NCBI GenBank assembly: GCA_009617715.1
Contig: VTFK01000018.1
Span: 186,001 to 250,000 of the forward strand
From: Plectrocnemia conspersa
Lineage: Eukaryota > Arthropoda > Insecta > Trichoptera > Polycentropodidae
DNA length: 64,000 nucleotides
Reading direction: 5' to 3'
Positions 11,530-22,270 of the stretch are shown here, in pieces. The notes beneath the pieces were generated by a model. It made no database searches. It saw only the letters and a program-made list of their open reading frames with translations, and was not told the origin of the DNA. Each line of letters opens with the position of its first letter. Within the stretch, counting starts at the first letter, position 1. A program made the position numbers and the translations under genes.

Positions 11530-12390
11530 AAATCTGTACATTTTATTTGTTGAAAACAATATCTCAATGATTAACTATGAAAACGACAATGCCTATATTG
11601 CTTAAAAGCAGAGGCGGAAAATAAAATAATACTCATTGTAGGAGATTAATCTAAGTAGTATTATCAACGCAGGATAGCAAAGTAAATTAATATTATGCAG
11701 TATTTATAACTTAAATTTAATTTATGTTACTTTTGATACGAATACGAAAGATAAATCTTCCGAAAATAAATATTATGAATATATTCTAAAATAAATATTT
11801 AATGTGCAATAATTAAAATAATATTATAATATATAAATAGATCACATCTTAATTACATAAATCTGTTTTATAAAAAAATATGTCGCATTTTCTCATGAGG
11901 TTCTTTCGGATAATCGCAACTGACAAAAAATTGTGAGTAATATAAGAATATATTTTATTGAAACAAATTGGCGAGTGGTGCTTTGGCCTCTGGTATAAAA
12001 ATTTAGTAGGCATCCAGAAACGGTTAATCAAAGATAATATTTTCCTAGACATGTGTTCCAAAAAAGGTAATTTAAAAAAAAAAAATTTTGACAATATTAA
12101 ATATTGAAAATAATTAAATAAATAAGATAAAAAGGTTTTCGTACACAACCTACCTATTATTTTTTATTAGTACCCGTAGACAACACATTAAATAATTACA
12201 TATTTATTTAGTATTTTTGGGAAGATTGTTTAAAAGCTGCTTATTTTTTAAAACATGAAATATGCATAAATAGACAGACAGTACTGATTTTATTGTAGTC
12301 TTTTAATAAATATTTTTTATAAGAGCTTAAACCCAATACAAAAACATTAAAAGGTTGAGTGAGAAAATATGTATATTTTAGGGAAAAGTC
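11530..12390. other. AT-rich stretch with a doubtful coding-like patch
   Basis: A 99-codon frame on the minus strand at 11849-12148 is AT-rich and Phe/Leu/Ile-heavy, as expected by chance. A patch on the plus strand near 11950-12010 reads like a fragment of protein but has stops, and I cannot assign it. Confidence 0.4.
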
Positions 12391-12537
12391 AGATAGAGTG
12401 AAAGCTCAGATTGCGAATAAAATTCGGAAACATGCTAGTATTTTAAAATATTCGTAAATCAAAGCAAATTATATCATAAAAAATAAAGAAAACTTAAGTT
12501 AATTCATTCTAAAACCCATGATGAGGAAATAATTTTT

Positions 12538-12702
12538 TCACAAGTCTTTGAGATTAAGATCGCTGAAATAATGCTTGGTGTAGAGCTTTTTGAAGCTTGA
12601 AATGGCCTGCTGAAATGGAGTGGTATTTGGAGGATAAGACTCGAATTTCTCCAGTAGCTCTAGAGGATCAGCAGGAGCATTAAACATAAGCAAGAAAACT
12701 TC
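12538..12702 (-). pseudogene. Tigger/CENP-B-like DDE transposase fragment
   Basis: A 55-codon piece ending in a stop reads EVFLLMFNAPADPLELL, then PPNTTPFQQAISSFKKLYTK and HYF. In the family the first block is normally LLLDNAPGHP, whose Asp is the second catalytic residue. Here that position is Phe, so activity is lost. The second block is normally PPNTTPLIQPMDQQVISSFKKLYTKHLF, and about five residues around the QPMDQ motif are deleted here. This fits the DDE superfamily 1 transposase of pogo/Tigger elements, which cut and paste at TA sites. It is inactive and lies on the same strand as the element ends. Confidence 0.8.
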
Positions 12703-12802
12703 AAGTGACAAATACTTTTACAAAAGGTATATCTCACTGCAATAAGAATCATCGATTCAGTTGACGAGAAAGGGATACAATTCGTACTGCTCGTATTGCT
12801 AC

Positions 12803-13916
12803 TAGAGTCTACAATTCGAGTAATCGAGTACTCGATACTCAAGTATTTTTGTCTATTTTTCAAGTACTTGATAATCGAGTATTTTGAAAATTACTCGATT
12901 AATACTCGAAATTAAAAAATTTTGAAATATTTCAGAAACAAAAATAACTAGCTCGGTCCGGTAAAGGTTAACGTCTTGCTTTTATTTGGCGTTTATGCCC
13001 GAAGTCCCGAGTTAGAGCGGTTACTATCAGGTATAATTTTTTCATAGTTCCATAGTTGCATAGTTCCGGTCGTCGGCTATGTTAGTGGGTACGACGGAGA
13101 AATTTCTTTTGTGTTTTCTGTTCGACAGTCCCGACTTATCTAATTTATGGCAATGAACAATATGAAATATCAACAAAACAAAATTTTAGGTTTTATGACT
13201 ATGCAGTTGTAGCGTAAAGTGTTGTAAATTGTTTATACTGTTCCCTCAGCTTAAAATATAAATCAAAACAATTGCGTGTTTTAAAGGCATTTAAAGTAAA
13301 GTCAGATCTTTGCGAACCGTTTAGCTCTAGAGTGAAAGGGTTTCACCCAAATACATCTTCGAAGGATATAGATTTAAATTCTTCGCATTAATCAGAAGAA
13401 GTAGAATATTGTATATTGTTAAGAAAAAAAAATTATTCAAGAAGAATTACAAAATGCTATTTTGTCAATAGTCGAAATAAATAAGAGAAAAGCAGAGAAG
13501 GGAATGAAAGAAGAGAACATAAAAAGAGAGTTCAAAAAATTTTATATCTATAAAAAGCGAACAGATATAAATTAGAAGCCTTATCCAACGCGTTAATGAC
13601 AATAAGACCAGCATCAACAGCAACGGAAAGGGTTTTTTCCATAACGGGAATAATAAAACCAAAGGTTAGCAGTAATATTAAATTCGAGACACTTTTTTGC
13701 ATTATTGTTTTAAAAAAGTATGTTCGTGAAGTTAAAATAATTGTAAAAAATTAACATACTAAGTATTTTATTTATTTATTTATATGTGCACGAATTTGAA
13801 TAATAGCTATTTTGGTACATTATGTAAATACTCGAAAGTACTCGAGTACTCGAGTATTTTAAAATTTTAATATTCGATACTCGAGTAGTTGATGGTTCGA
13901 GTAATTGGAGACTCTA
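12803..13916 (+). mobile_element. hAT DNA transposon, 1,114 bp, internally decayed
   Basis: The ends are inverted repeats: TAGAGTCTACAATT at the left and, read inward from the right, TAGAGTCTCCAATT (13 of 14 identical). An exact 8-bp target duplication, ATTGCTAC, flanks it at 12795-12802 and 13917-13924. This is diagnostic of hAT insertion. Both ends carry clusters of ACTCGAGT-type subterminal words, which are probable transposase-binding repeats. A remnant of the transposase C-terminus is at 13554-13754. At about a quarter to a third the length of a full hAT element, this is a deletion derivative. It sits inside a Tigger-like relic. Confidence 0.92.
13554..13754 (+). pseudogene. hAT transposase C-terminal dimerisation domain fragment
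   Basis: The open segment ends at a TAA and reads LEALSNALMTIRPASTATER then VFSITGIIKPK. It matches the hAT dimerisation domain pattern of leucine-rich helix, then IPATSAxSERxFSxAGxIxxxxR. The conserved Glu-Arg and Phe-Ser are present. The usual basic ending (KKRNRL-like) has decayed. In intact hAT transposases this region forms the multimer that holds the two transposon ends. The N-terminal BED zinc finger and the DDE core are missing from this copy. Confidence 0.82.
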
Positions 13917-14029
13917 ATTGCTACACTTTGCTCGTGTAGCAAAAATACCGCTTGTATTTCGAAACACCTACTCGTAAACCAAGTTACTCGCAATCCAAGG
14001 TTACACTGCACATTAAAATGTGATTTGCT

Positions 14030-14258
14030 TATTTAAATAAGCACGTTCGAGAAGAGAAAACTTAATTTTCGATATTGTAATAACCTTCTTATTTTATTTA
14101 CATACTAAATATCACAAAGTTTATATTTATCATTAGCACATAAGCTCAATGTTTTTAGTATTCATTTTCCATAGTTAAAATCACTGTAAAATTAACTTTC
14201 TAAAAAACAAATACTATTTATCGATTTCCATATTTTCTTATTAGAGTAAAGTATTTCC
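14030..14258. other. AT-rich spacer
   Basis: Nothing is recognised. Confidence 0.5.
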
Positions 14259-14259
14259 T

Positions 14260-14520
14260 TACTAAGAATAATGTTTTTACGGCGCCATCGCCACAACGCT
14301 ATAATCAAACAATTATTAATTATTACGAGTATTAAACGTGCGCATTTCATAACGAGTGAACGTATTCATGTGCGAATGCATACGTCGAGAAGGAGACAAT
14401 CGTTTAATTTTCCCTCGCATTACAGGGCCGGAGGGGCGTTGAATTCATTACGGCACAATGAGAACTGAGTGACGCCTTCGTATAGGCAACACACAGTATT
14501 ATGCTAATGTGTTCGAAAAT
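14260..14520. promoter_or_regulatory. Candidate regulatory island
   Basis: A short CpG-containing block with CACAACGC and ACGTCGAG words. The 65-codon plus-strand frame has no recognisable features. It is probably noncoding. Confidence 0.3.
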
Positions 14521-15050
14521 GAAATGAAATGTTAAAAATAAAAGTACAGCGAATATGTCAAGTCATAGAGGTTTTTCGCAAGAACAATGATGAACGATAT
14601 CGAATTTATTTTTCAATATAGCCACTAAAGTTCTGGATACTTTTTAAGATTGATAAACAAATTTATCCTGCTATATGTTGATATATGTATCAAAAATATG
14701 AATAATAATTATATATTTTATCCTTAGAACATAAACATATTATAAAAAAAATTCTTAATATCAAATATATCTAGTATATTATCCGATGATTTACTGCAGA
14801 TTGTACGAGAGAGATAAGACACTGATCTACTCGATTATGAGCTTGATTTTATAATTCAATTACATTTAATATCACAATAATTAAATGCACAATTTATTTA
14901 CAAGAATCATAAAACTATATTCCAGTGGATCCAAACCAGATGTTTACGCCATTTGATATAATTGAGACATTAAATATTCCACCGGGTGACCTTAATAAAT
15001 TATAGCCAATTTGACACTTTTCGATAAGCTAGTTTCTACGGTACTAATAA
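14521..15050. other. AT-rich stretch
   Basis: No gene or repeat end is recognised. Confidence 0.5.
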
Positions 15051-15054
15051 CATA

Positions 15055-15760
15055 TTCAAGATCTTAATTAAGCGAGTTTCTCACACGAGAAGAAGTCGGT
15101 ATTGCGAATTATACTGAATCACATGTTGTATTTGAGCGGAAAAAACTCGATCACATTGATTGACGAGCTCATCAATAGTGTCACGCCATTTTTCTTCAAT
15201 TCAAGGCAAACCAGCGAGGAGGATGAGAGCAGAAGGAGACTCTGATGCCTATACCTTGACACAGTAGGGCATACCGTCTAAGGTCTAGCGAGCTAATCGA
15301 GCGCGTTTCCTTATTAAATCAATCAATCAATCAATCTGGACTGAAGCACTGCGATAAATCAAAATGCTAGCTAGAAAGTGCCCAAGTATCTTGGTTTTTG
15401 TTCTGCAGTACAATGATTGAGCTGTAGCGCTTGACACCGGCAAATCTTAATTGACCCGATGATGTTCCTAGACTGGTGAAATAAATGAACTCAGCGCTGA
15501 GTGTAACCTCACCATTATTCAGCCTCTCGGAGAGAACTTGGAGGCATTAATAATTCATAAGTGAGATGTAGGCTTCGGGTACTGGAGCCAGACCTCTCGG
15601 AGGAGGTCGTCATGACACATTAGTTTGCGTTGCACAAAGTGATCCGTACATTATAACAGTCACACAATGTGATCGTAAAGTATTGTCGTGTGCACTTTTT
15701 TTAGAAGCGAAGGCCACGTGCTGTGTGATATCGAATCGAGATATCTACTGTTGCTTATAT
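15055..15760. promoter_or_regulatory. Large candidate regulatory island with AATC microsatellite
   Basis: Around 700 bp of balanced composition with an (AATC)n run at about 15315-15336. It holds an imperfect inverted block CCTCTCGGAGAG near 15522-15533 that partly recurs as CCTCTCGGAGGAGG near 15593-15606, homeodomain-type ATTAATAATTCAT, and E-box-like words. All frames are broken, so it is not an exon of useful length. This is one of the better candidates for a conserved noncoding element. Confidence 0.4.
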
Positions 15761-15959
15761 TGCACTATAATAGTTTGATAAATCATAATCACAGAGACAA
15801 ATGTTGTCATCGTAGTTTAAAAACTGCTGCATAAATTCAATGCAATGATAGGTACACAACAACAAAAAATATTTATATGCTAACTAATAAATTAATTTTA
15901 TATTTTATTGTGTTAAGATTGCAATTAGCATTTAAATACAAAAGCATTGTCTTTTAATA

Positions 15960-16025
15960 AATATATCTTATATGGGATTTGAATCCATGTCTATAAAGTA
16001 TTTGTCAAAAAGTCTCGTGCTTATG
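15960..16025 (-). repeat. tRNA-like SINE relic
   Basis: The minus strand carries a B-box-like GGATTCAAATCCCATATAAGA, similar to the B-box region at 7745-7830. The A box is not readable. It is a fragment at most. Confidence 0.25.
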
Positions 16026-16063
16026 TAAATAGCACAAGTCCTACTCTTTTTGTGTGACTTAAC

Positions 16064-16098
16064 TTTATTTAGTGACAATTTATCGATCACTAAATAAA
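16064..16098. other. Perfect 12-bp inverted repeat
   Basis: TTTATTTAGTGA and its exact complement TCACTAAATAAA flank an 11-base loop. Such hairpins arise by chance in AT-rich DNA but this one contains GTGA/TCAC. No function is assigned. Confidence 0.8.
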
Positions 16099-16315
16099 TC
16101 AATTCCGCGTTTTTCTATTTAAGAACTCGTAGTGTTTAATATATAGTATTGATAGTCGAGTTCACTGCTGATTTAAGAGGTTATATTGATATCTACGTAA
16201 TTACATATGATGTTTCGAATACTTCAATGTCATTAAAATTATTTGCGTATTTTCAATTATTTATTATTATGTATATTATGTTACAGTCAACAGTCGTAAT
16301 GTATCATGAACACCG

Positions 16316-16608
16316 TTAACCCTTGACGTAACCTTGCGTTTCACTCAACCCTTTCAGGCGGGACAAGGTGAAATGTTAATGTATTCCATCAAAGGATACG
16401 CAAAGTGTAAAAAAATCGGCCCGATCTCCGAGCTTTTGACACGACCGCGAATAAATTACTGTCAAACGCGCGTCGCAAAAAAATTGACAAACGCCGATCA
16501 GTCTTTAGATAAAAGTAAAAGTTGTTGTTTTTGAAGCAACGCACCGCCCCCGTGTCGCAATGGAAAAAAGTGAGGAGATTTTTCAATCATGGGCGGTGAA
16601 CGGGTTAA
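16316..16608. mobile_element. Possible piggyBac-like MITE, TTAA-flanked
   Basis: TTAA occurs at 16316-16319 and 16605-16608. The enclosed 285 bp begins CCC and ends GGG, the pattern of piggyBac-type insertion. The interior is clearly richer in G and C than either flank and has sharp edges. Beyond the terminal triplet the two ends do not match well (CCCTTGACG against CCCGTTCAC), so this may instead be a regulatory island that happens to be bounded by TTAA. A 66-codon frame inside it has no recognisable features. Confidence 0.4.
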
Positions 16609-18480
16609 GACCTTGAACGATCCAGGCGAAAATATCACACATTCCGTCGTATCGTAAGAGATAATATCAATTGTATAATTTGTATATTTAAGATACGATA
16701 TAACATAAAATAAATTTTATATTTAAGCATTAAAAAATAATAATAGTTCACTAAACATCCACTATTTTATTGATGAATATATAAAAAACTATTGATTTAT
16801 GTAGGTCACAATTTATGACTTGAAAAAATGTAAGGAAAAAGTTTTTTCATATTTATTAAATACAAAATTTCTTGAAAAAAGACTAATGTTTTAATCCATT
16901 TAGTCAAATATAAAGATAAATTTATTAATATGTATAAAATCAATATCTAACATGTCACATTTTTTCTAGGCAATATTGTATAACAATTCAAAATAAATAA
17001 CTAGTATTTTAAAATGAAAATTCACAATAATTATTATTTAGAACAAAGCATTTAACGTTGATTTTTATAAAAATGACTTAAAATAAAAATAAATTTACTA
17101 GACATATTTTATTGTAACAAAATTGAACAATAAGTTTGCATCATGAAAATATAATAATGGTCCATCATAGTATTTTTTAGACATGCCTGTGCTTAAAGCT
17201 ATGTTTTAACATTACGTCAAAAATCATATAAGTAAAAAATTATGGACCTGAAAAATACATATTTTTATGTATTTATATAATAAATGCTCAATTTTTATAA
17301 ATTTAAGCATTTAATATAAAGAAACAATTTAGACATGTCTAAAATTAATTTAAATTTAATATTTACACATAATTTAAAATCCAGTTAAAATATTAATTGA
17401 ACATTATTGAACTTCTAAACAATTATTTTTTATTTATAGATACCATTTTGTAATATATTGCATGTAAAGTAAAGAAACAATGTCTTATAAATATCAAATT
17501 TATGCACATCCAGTCAAGGATCTCGTATTTTTATAAAAATAACATAAATAACAAGTAAGAATTAAAAATAAAGTTAATATTTATTTCTATCTGTATGACT
17601 TTGAATATTTTGAGGAAAAGTCTGATTTCTACGGAGATTTTTACTTAACATTAACGTTTATATCATTGTATCACTATTTTATGACATTTAGATGCTAATA
17701 AATTAATTTGCGTCATAAACTTGCTCCTATGACACAAAACAAAAATGTTTTACTGTACTTTTTTCTCTACAATTATTTAAACAGGAAATGTTTAATTTAT
17801 AATTATTATTTAAATATATTACTGAATATTAATGTCACTTTAATTAGTTCTACTTTAGATACAGTTACAACTGTAAAATATTATAAAATATATTTTTATA
17901 AATGTTCATGTCGATAGCCTTAAAATTAGACTCCACTTTTGGGTATAACCTAATAATATTATCTCACTATTAGTTAATTTTAATTAAATTATATAAACTA
18001 TCTAGTTTATCTAATAAACAACTATCATAATTATTTAATTATTTCTCAGATGGGTTAGGTTACCGAAATAACGAAATAAAAATATTACCAGCAATATGTC
18101 TTTAGCTTAAACTTACATTTTATTCTAAATTATCTTAAGTACAACGAAGGTGAAAAACGATCACGCAAACCTATTTGTTCGTCAAATCTTAGTTTTATAT
18201 GCCTAAATTTTTTTCAGAATTTCTTACCCTTATTATTTTAATAATTTAAATACTTTTCCTCATTAATTGAGGATTGCGATGTGAGCCCCAAGGTCTATAA
18301 GTTTTCTTATAATACAGGATATAGATACAGTTTCTATCTAGTATTGCTTTCTACTCTAAATTTATTGATATGTTGAAAAAATATTTAGAGACATCTCTTG
18401 TACACAGTATCAAATTTTATATGATTAATTATCTAAGCAATCAGAAAATGTATCTATGGCATGATACTATAAATAAGCTA
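16609..18480. other. AT-rich desert
   Basis: Strongly AT-rich. One dispersed repeat copy (16884-16968) is listed separately. A 69-codon plus-strand frame at 17708-17917 is Tyr/Asn/Leu-rich, as expected by chance. Confidence 0.5.
16884..16968 (+). repeat. Short dispersed repeat, partner at 19871-19970
   Basis: The block TTTATTAATATGTATAAAAT followed by CAATATC and then TGTCACATTTTTT is shared with 19921-19968. The upstream word TTAGTCAAATA is also shared at the same distance. The exact run of about 27 bases is longer than expected by chance. The family is unknown. Confidence 0.55.
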
Positions 18481-18484
18481 AGCT

Positions 18485-19005
18485 TAAATTTTTAAATGAC
18501 GTCATTCTCATCAATCGCCCACAATGATCGCCCATTGTCCGCAAAATGTTAAGCACATTATATCATTCGATCGATAAGCGCTTTTGATTGACACTTTGCA
18601 TTTTGGCCCACATGCCATCGATGCAGATTAAGCGTTTTATTTTTGGTGTACACAGACTATACGGCCTATAGTATGTATGTATGTACATACATATATGACA
18701 AGCGAGAGATGTGAGTGACCACTTTTACCGGCCCGCCCCGCCGACAGGTTGTCACTAACTGGACCACTTTCCATGTCATAAATTTTATATGCGCTCGTAT
18801 AACGGCTGTTATTATATACTGAGTTGCGTTTGAAACTCGACACTGTCCGCAAGCGCAAATGATTCACAGTTATCGCTTTCTGACTTGCGGTCTCGTTGTC
18901 GTAGTACACGGTCCAACGAAAGCAATCTTTCGTTTTTCACCCCGCGATAGTGAAATCATCCCACGATTGTAATGCCCCAATAAAAAAAATGACCTCAATA
19001 TATTA
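18485..19005. promoter_or_regulatory. Candidate regulatory island with ATGT repeat
   Basis: A balanced block with CCGGCCCGCCCCGCC near 18729-18743, which is unusually GC-rich for this window. It also has a (GTAT)n/ATACATAC palindromic microsatellite near 18671-18698. A 90-codon minus-strand frame (18637-18909) overlaps it but shows no domain. It could be a promoter or an enhancer. Confidence 0.35.
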
Positions 19006-19470
19006 TATGCGACTTATTCTTACAAAACGTGAAAGGATTAATGATCTGTGGGTGCGGCCTATATAAGATTGAACGTCGCTTATAATAACTTAATAAATTT
19101 ATATGATAACAGTAATGAAATTAATATATAGGTTATTAAGCTCTCTAGGGTTAAGATACTAAGTATTATGTAATTGGTAATATGTTGTAAAACATATTTA
19201 AAGAAATGCTTCATATAAAATAAAATAAAAAAGCTCACGAAAAGCTCATGTTGCTCTCTTTGTATTTCCAGTTTCTATTTTTTTTTTTAACGGACATATT
19301 AATTTATATTGTCTTAAGCTAATTTATATTTTTATTAATTCAATGTTCCGTATAAATATAAAATATTTTTTAAACTTTTACTGCAAAACTTTCGAAAAAA
19401 TCAAACAACACAAATGCACATAATACCCATCATTATATATTATAAAATATAAAATAAGCAAGAAATAATA
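19006..19470. other. AT-rich spacer
   Basis: Nothing is recognised. Confidence 0.5.
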
Positions 19471-19473
19471 TGG

Positions 19474-20625
19474 AAAAGGACCATCGCATTCTCTGATCAC
19501 CTAAAAAAAGCCTTCGAACCATTTTCAGTATCCAGCATAAAAATGGTTCATTTTTAGAAGCACCATATCAACTCTTCTTAACTTTAAAGAAAATAAAAAT
19601 TTCATATTTAAAAATGACCCAATAAAATTTAAATATAGGAAAAATAGTTATAAAACTAACGGAAAATAATATAAAAATAATTAAAAACATTTTTGAAGCT
19701 ATAATAATAATAATTCTTTAATATTTTTTAACACTATGAAAGATGGCACAAGCTATCCTTATTTTAAAACCAGAATATAATCCAGAATACATAAAATCTT
19801 ACAGAATATACATTATATATTCATTAAATACAACATTCATTGAAAAATATATTATCTTTCTATATAAGACTTATTTTTCAATCTAATTAGTCAAATAATT
19901 ATCTTAAGAATATAAGGATATATTTATTAATATGTATAAAATCAATATCAGACTTGTCACATTTTTTTAGTTCTTAGCTTATTATAATATATCAAAACCT
20001 TTTGAACAGAATAAATTTAGTACTACAGAAATAAAAGATAATTCCAAGTCACCAATTTTATTTTCTGCAAGAGCACGACACAATTGATCAAATATACTAA
20101 GTGAAAAATGAGATTAATAAAAATATACAAAAAAAATATGGGTCAGCTTGTTTCCGTTCTTAAGGTATGGCATATGGGCATTAAAATATTAAATAAAAAA
20201 GGCACTACCTCATCATATATATAAAATCATATCTGAACGATAGAAGAAAACCTTGTTTGTTTAATAAAATCTGGAATAAGTAGCTACTGGAGCCAAAACT
20301 ACACTTAATATATAGCAGACTTGCCAAATACAAACAGAACTACCTGCGAAATTTATGCTGACACCACAGTTATTATGGCTTTTCACGAGAACATGTCTAC
20401 TTATCTCCAATAAAACCTCAACAAAATAAAATAATCGCTGCGTATTTGGAGAACAAAGGCAAACGAGATAAAGTATGTTAAAGTTATGTTTATTATGAAA
20501 AAGAAAATATGCTTTCCCGCCCGATTAAATAACGCAATAATTTTACAAACGAATGGTGCAAAATATTTGAAGATGCACTTCGACAAAAAATCAAATTAAA
20601 TACCCATACTTGAAATAAAATAAAA
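19474..20625 (+). pseudogene. Jockey-clade LINE reverse transcriptase relic
   Basis: Two separated parts of one RT are readable. At 19474-19550 the frame gives KRTIAFSDHLKKAFEPFSVS, matching the Jockey AFADHLxxVFxPN block. Just downstream, LEAPYQLFLTLKKIKIS matches the region before the first palm motif. At about 20165-20620 come VWHMGIKILNKK (usually VWHxGLLxKIKK), IADLPNT, then EIYADTTVIMAF, LRIWRTKANEIK and NNAIILQTNGAKYLKMHFD. The last blocks match the palm and thumb of Jockey RTs (FADDTAxLA, WRIKxNxxKSxxxTF, KYLGxHLD). The catalytic YADD has become YADT. There are frameshifts and stops, and about 500 bases between the two parts contain another repeat. Confidence 0.82.
19871..19970 (+). 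repeat. Short dispersed repeat inside the Jockey relic
   Basis: Same family as 16884-16968. It lies in the gap between the two readable parts of the Jockey relic, where RT sequence is missing. It may therefore have inserted there or replaced element sequence. Confidence 0.5.
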
Positions 20626-21130
20626 CAAGTAAGACAAGTAGTTGATTTAGGATTTTGCTGATAAATTGCTCATTTACCCACGTGAGATATGATAATAGAA
20701 GTGATGGTAAATAAATATTAAGATAAAAAGACAGAAGGCAAATATAATAATACAGTAAAATAAATTTATAATGATTTAATAGTTTTTATAATAGATGCTA
20801 AAACTTTTTTTTGCATTTCAATTTCAGTAAAAGGCTTGACGATGACAAAAGTCAAGCATTTAACTAAAATTAGATAAGCTTATATTTCTATATTTTAAAA
20901 TTACATCACATCATAAATTATATGTAATATAATAAAATTACTGCTTTATTATATCTGTGTTTTTCATTTAACATTAAAAAACTTAATTAAATATAATATG
21001 AAGTTCTCACTAAAAATATATTGTGGGTATTAAGTAAAAAATATTAGTTATAAAAACATAATTTACAGTTTTTAAACAGTTACTCTAGTTAAATATTAAT
21101 AATATGCAGAAATTAATTAAATTTATCACA
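20626..21130. other. AT-rich spacer
   Basis: Nothing is recognised. Confidence 0.5.
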
Positions 21131-21376
21131 TTAACCCTTTGAACGCGTTATCAAAAATATTATTTTATTGTTTTTTTTTTGAAAAATGCAAATTTTACCT
21201 TAATACTGTGTTTAAATGTTCTGATTTTTAAATTTTTATTCATTTAAAATGATATTTTATGTTTATTAACAAAAATAAGTTTTTTCTTGAAAAGCATTTT
21301 TTTTATTGATTTTTGCGTAAAGAGATAAAAAAATCAATTGGGCGACTTTAGTCGCTTTCCGCGTTCAAAGGCTTAA
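21131..21376. mobile_element. piggyBac-like MITE, 238 bp, TTAA target duplication
   Basis: TTAA at 21131-21134 and 21373-21376 bounds an element that begins CCCTTTGAACGCG and ends with the complement of GCCTTTGAACGCG (12 of 13 identical). This is the insertion signature and end type of piggyBac elements. The interior is AT-rich, has no transposase, and carries GCGACTTTAGTCGC near the right end. A similar right end is seen at 61510-61541. It is a non-autonomous copy. Confidence 0.72.
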
Positions 21377-21598
21377 AGCATAAAATATATATAAAAATAT
21401 ATATTTTGTTTATGATTTTTATTTGTAAAGAAAAGTTGATAAAAATCTAATTTGCTGTTAGTTATTTTTTACAAAATTTTGATATTATTATATTATTTTT
21501 TGTGTAGAAGATAAAGCTCAGATTGAAGCTTTTTTATACACATATATATACTATATAAATACATGTAGTATGTTCTTCTTTCGCTTAAATTAGCATCT
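21377..21598. other. AT-rich spacer with TA runs
   Basis: TATATATA-like runs lie near 21383-21401 and 21542-21556. Nothing else is recognised. Confidence 0.5.
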
Positions 21599-21599
21599 C

Positions 21600-22270
21600 A
21601 ACTCTCTGTATATAATTAAACGTTATGTTTAATGTACGATACACATAAATATGGATGTTCCAGTTTTTTGCGCGTACCAAAACAGACGCCCGAATAGCTT
21701 GCCAAAAACAATTAAGTCCTCACGCCCATGGAAGCGACTTTCTCGTTATACACACTATTCAAAAAAGGTGTATAATTCCAGCCTCGCCATTATTATAATC
21801 GTATCAGAAAACTGCGCCCGTAACGTAATGTAATGGCTGCAAGGTATGATTTCCATCGCAAGCAGCAACCGAAGAGCAATTATTGCCTTTTTTTTTTAAT
21901 AGGGGACCTTGCACGAAATTACACTTTTGACCCACAAAAGGCGTATTTAAATTTTCCGACTCGTTATATAAATATTTGATTTATCGATCGTCTACGCGCC
22001 GTTTATCGATTATTATTATACGGATCGATCCGGCGATTATATCTACTCTCATTTTTTTGTTGTCTGTTTATTATTTTTAATCAAGTAAAAGTATGACGAA
22101 AGAAAATTCGACATAATGACGGTGCGGCACATCCGAGAACAATCCGCCGATGCTCTCGGAATATTAACGACCATTTTCTGTTTTAGAATCTAACAATAAA
22201 TCGACTTTTATGGAATATTGACGCTCTTTGAATGCGAAGATTTCTGAATAATAACTTTGGTTAACAATCA
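21600..22270. promoter_or_regulatory. Candidate regulatory island
   Basis: A block with CpG words such as TCGATCGTCTACGCGCC and TCGATCCGGCGATT, and a run of nine T near 21889. The 60-codon frame inside it is unremarkable. ATCGAT-rich words resemble insect boundary or DREF-type motifs, but that is a weak resemblance. Confidence 0.35.

Larger units (their letters stand above)
12394..14010 (-). mobile_element. Tigger/pogo-like DNA transposon relic
   Basis: The minus strand starts at about 14009 with CAGTGTAACCTTGGATTGCG, followed by AGTAACTTGG and further CGAG-rich subterminal words. This is the type of end found on Tigger/pogo-group elements. A decayed opposite end, AGAGTGAAAGCTCAGATTGCG, lies at about 12394-12415 on the plus strand. 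Between them is a transposase fragment (12538-12702). A hAT element (12803-13916) interrupts it. Removing the insertion leaves about 500 bp, so the Tigger copy had already lost most of its transposase. Confidence 0.7.
15761..16310. other. AT-rich stretch with a SINE-like relic and a hairpin
   Basis: Apart from the two items listed separately (15960-16025 and 16064-16098) nothing is recognised. Confidence 0.45.

Noticed and set aside
11849..12148. A 99-codon minus frame, or a transposase piece on the plus strand near 11950
   Set aside because: The minus frame is Phe/Leu-rich as chance predicts, and the plus-strand reading has stops and no diagnostic motif.
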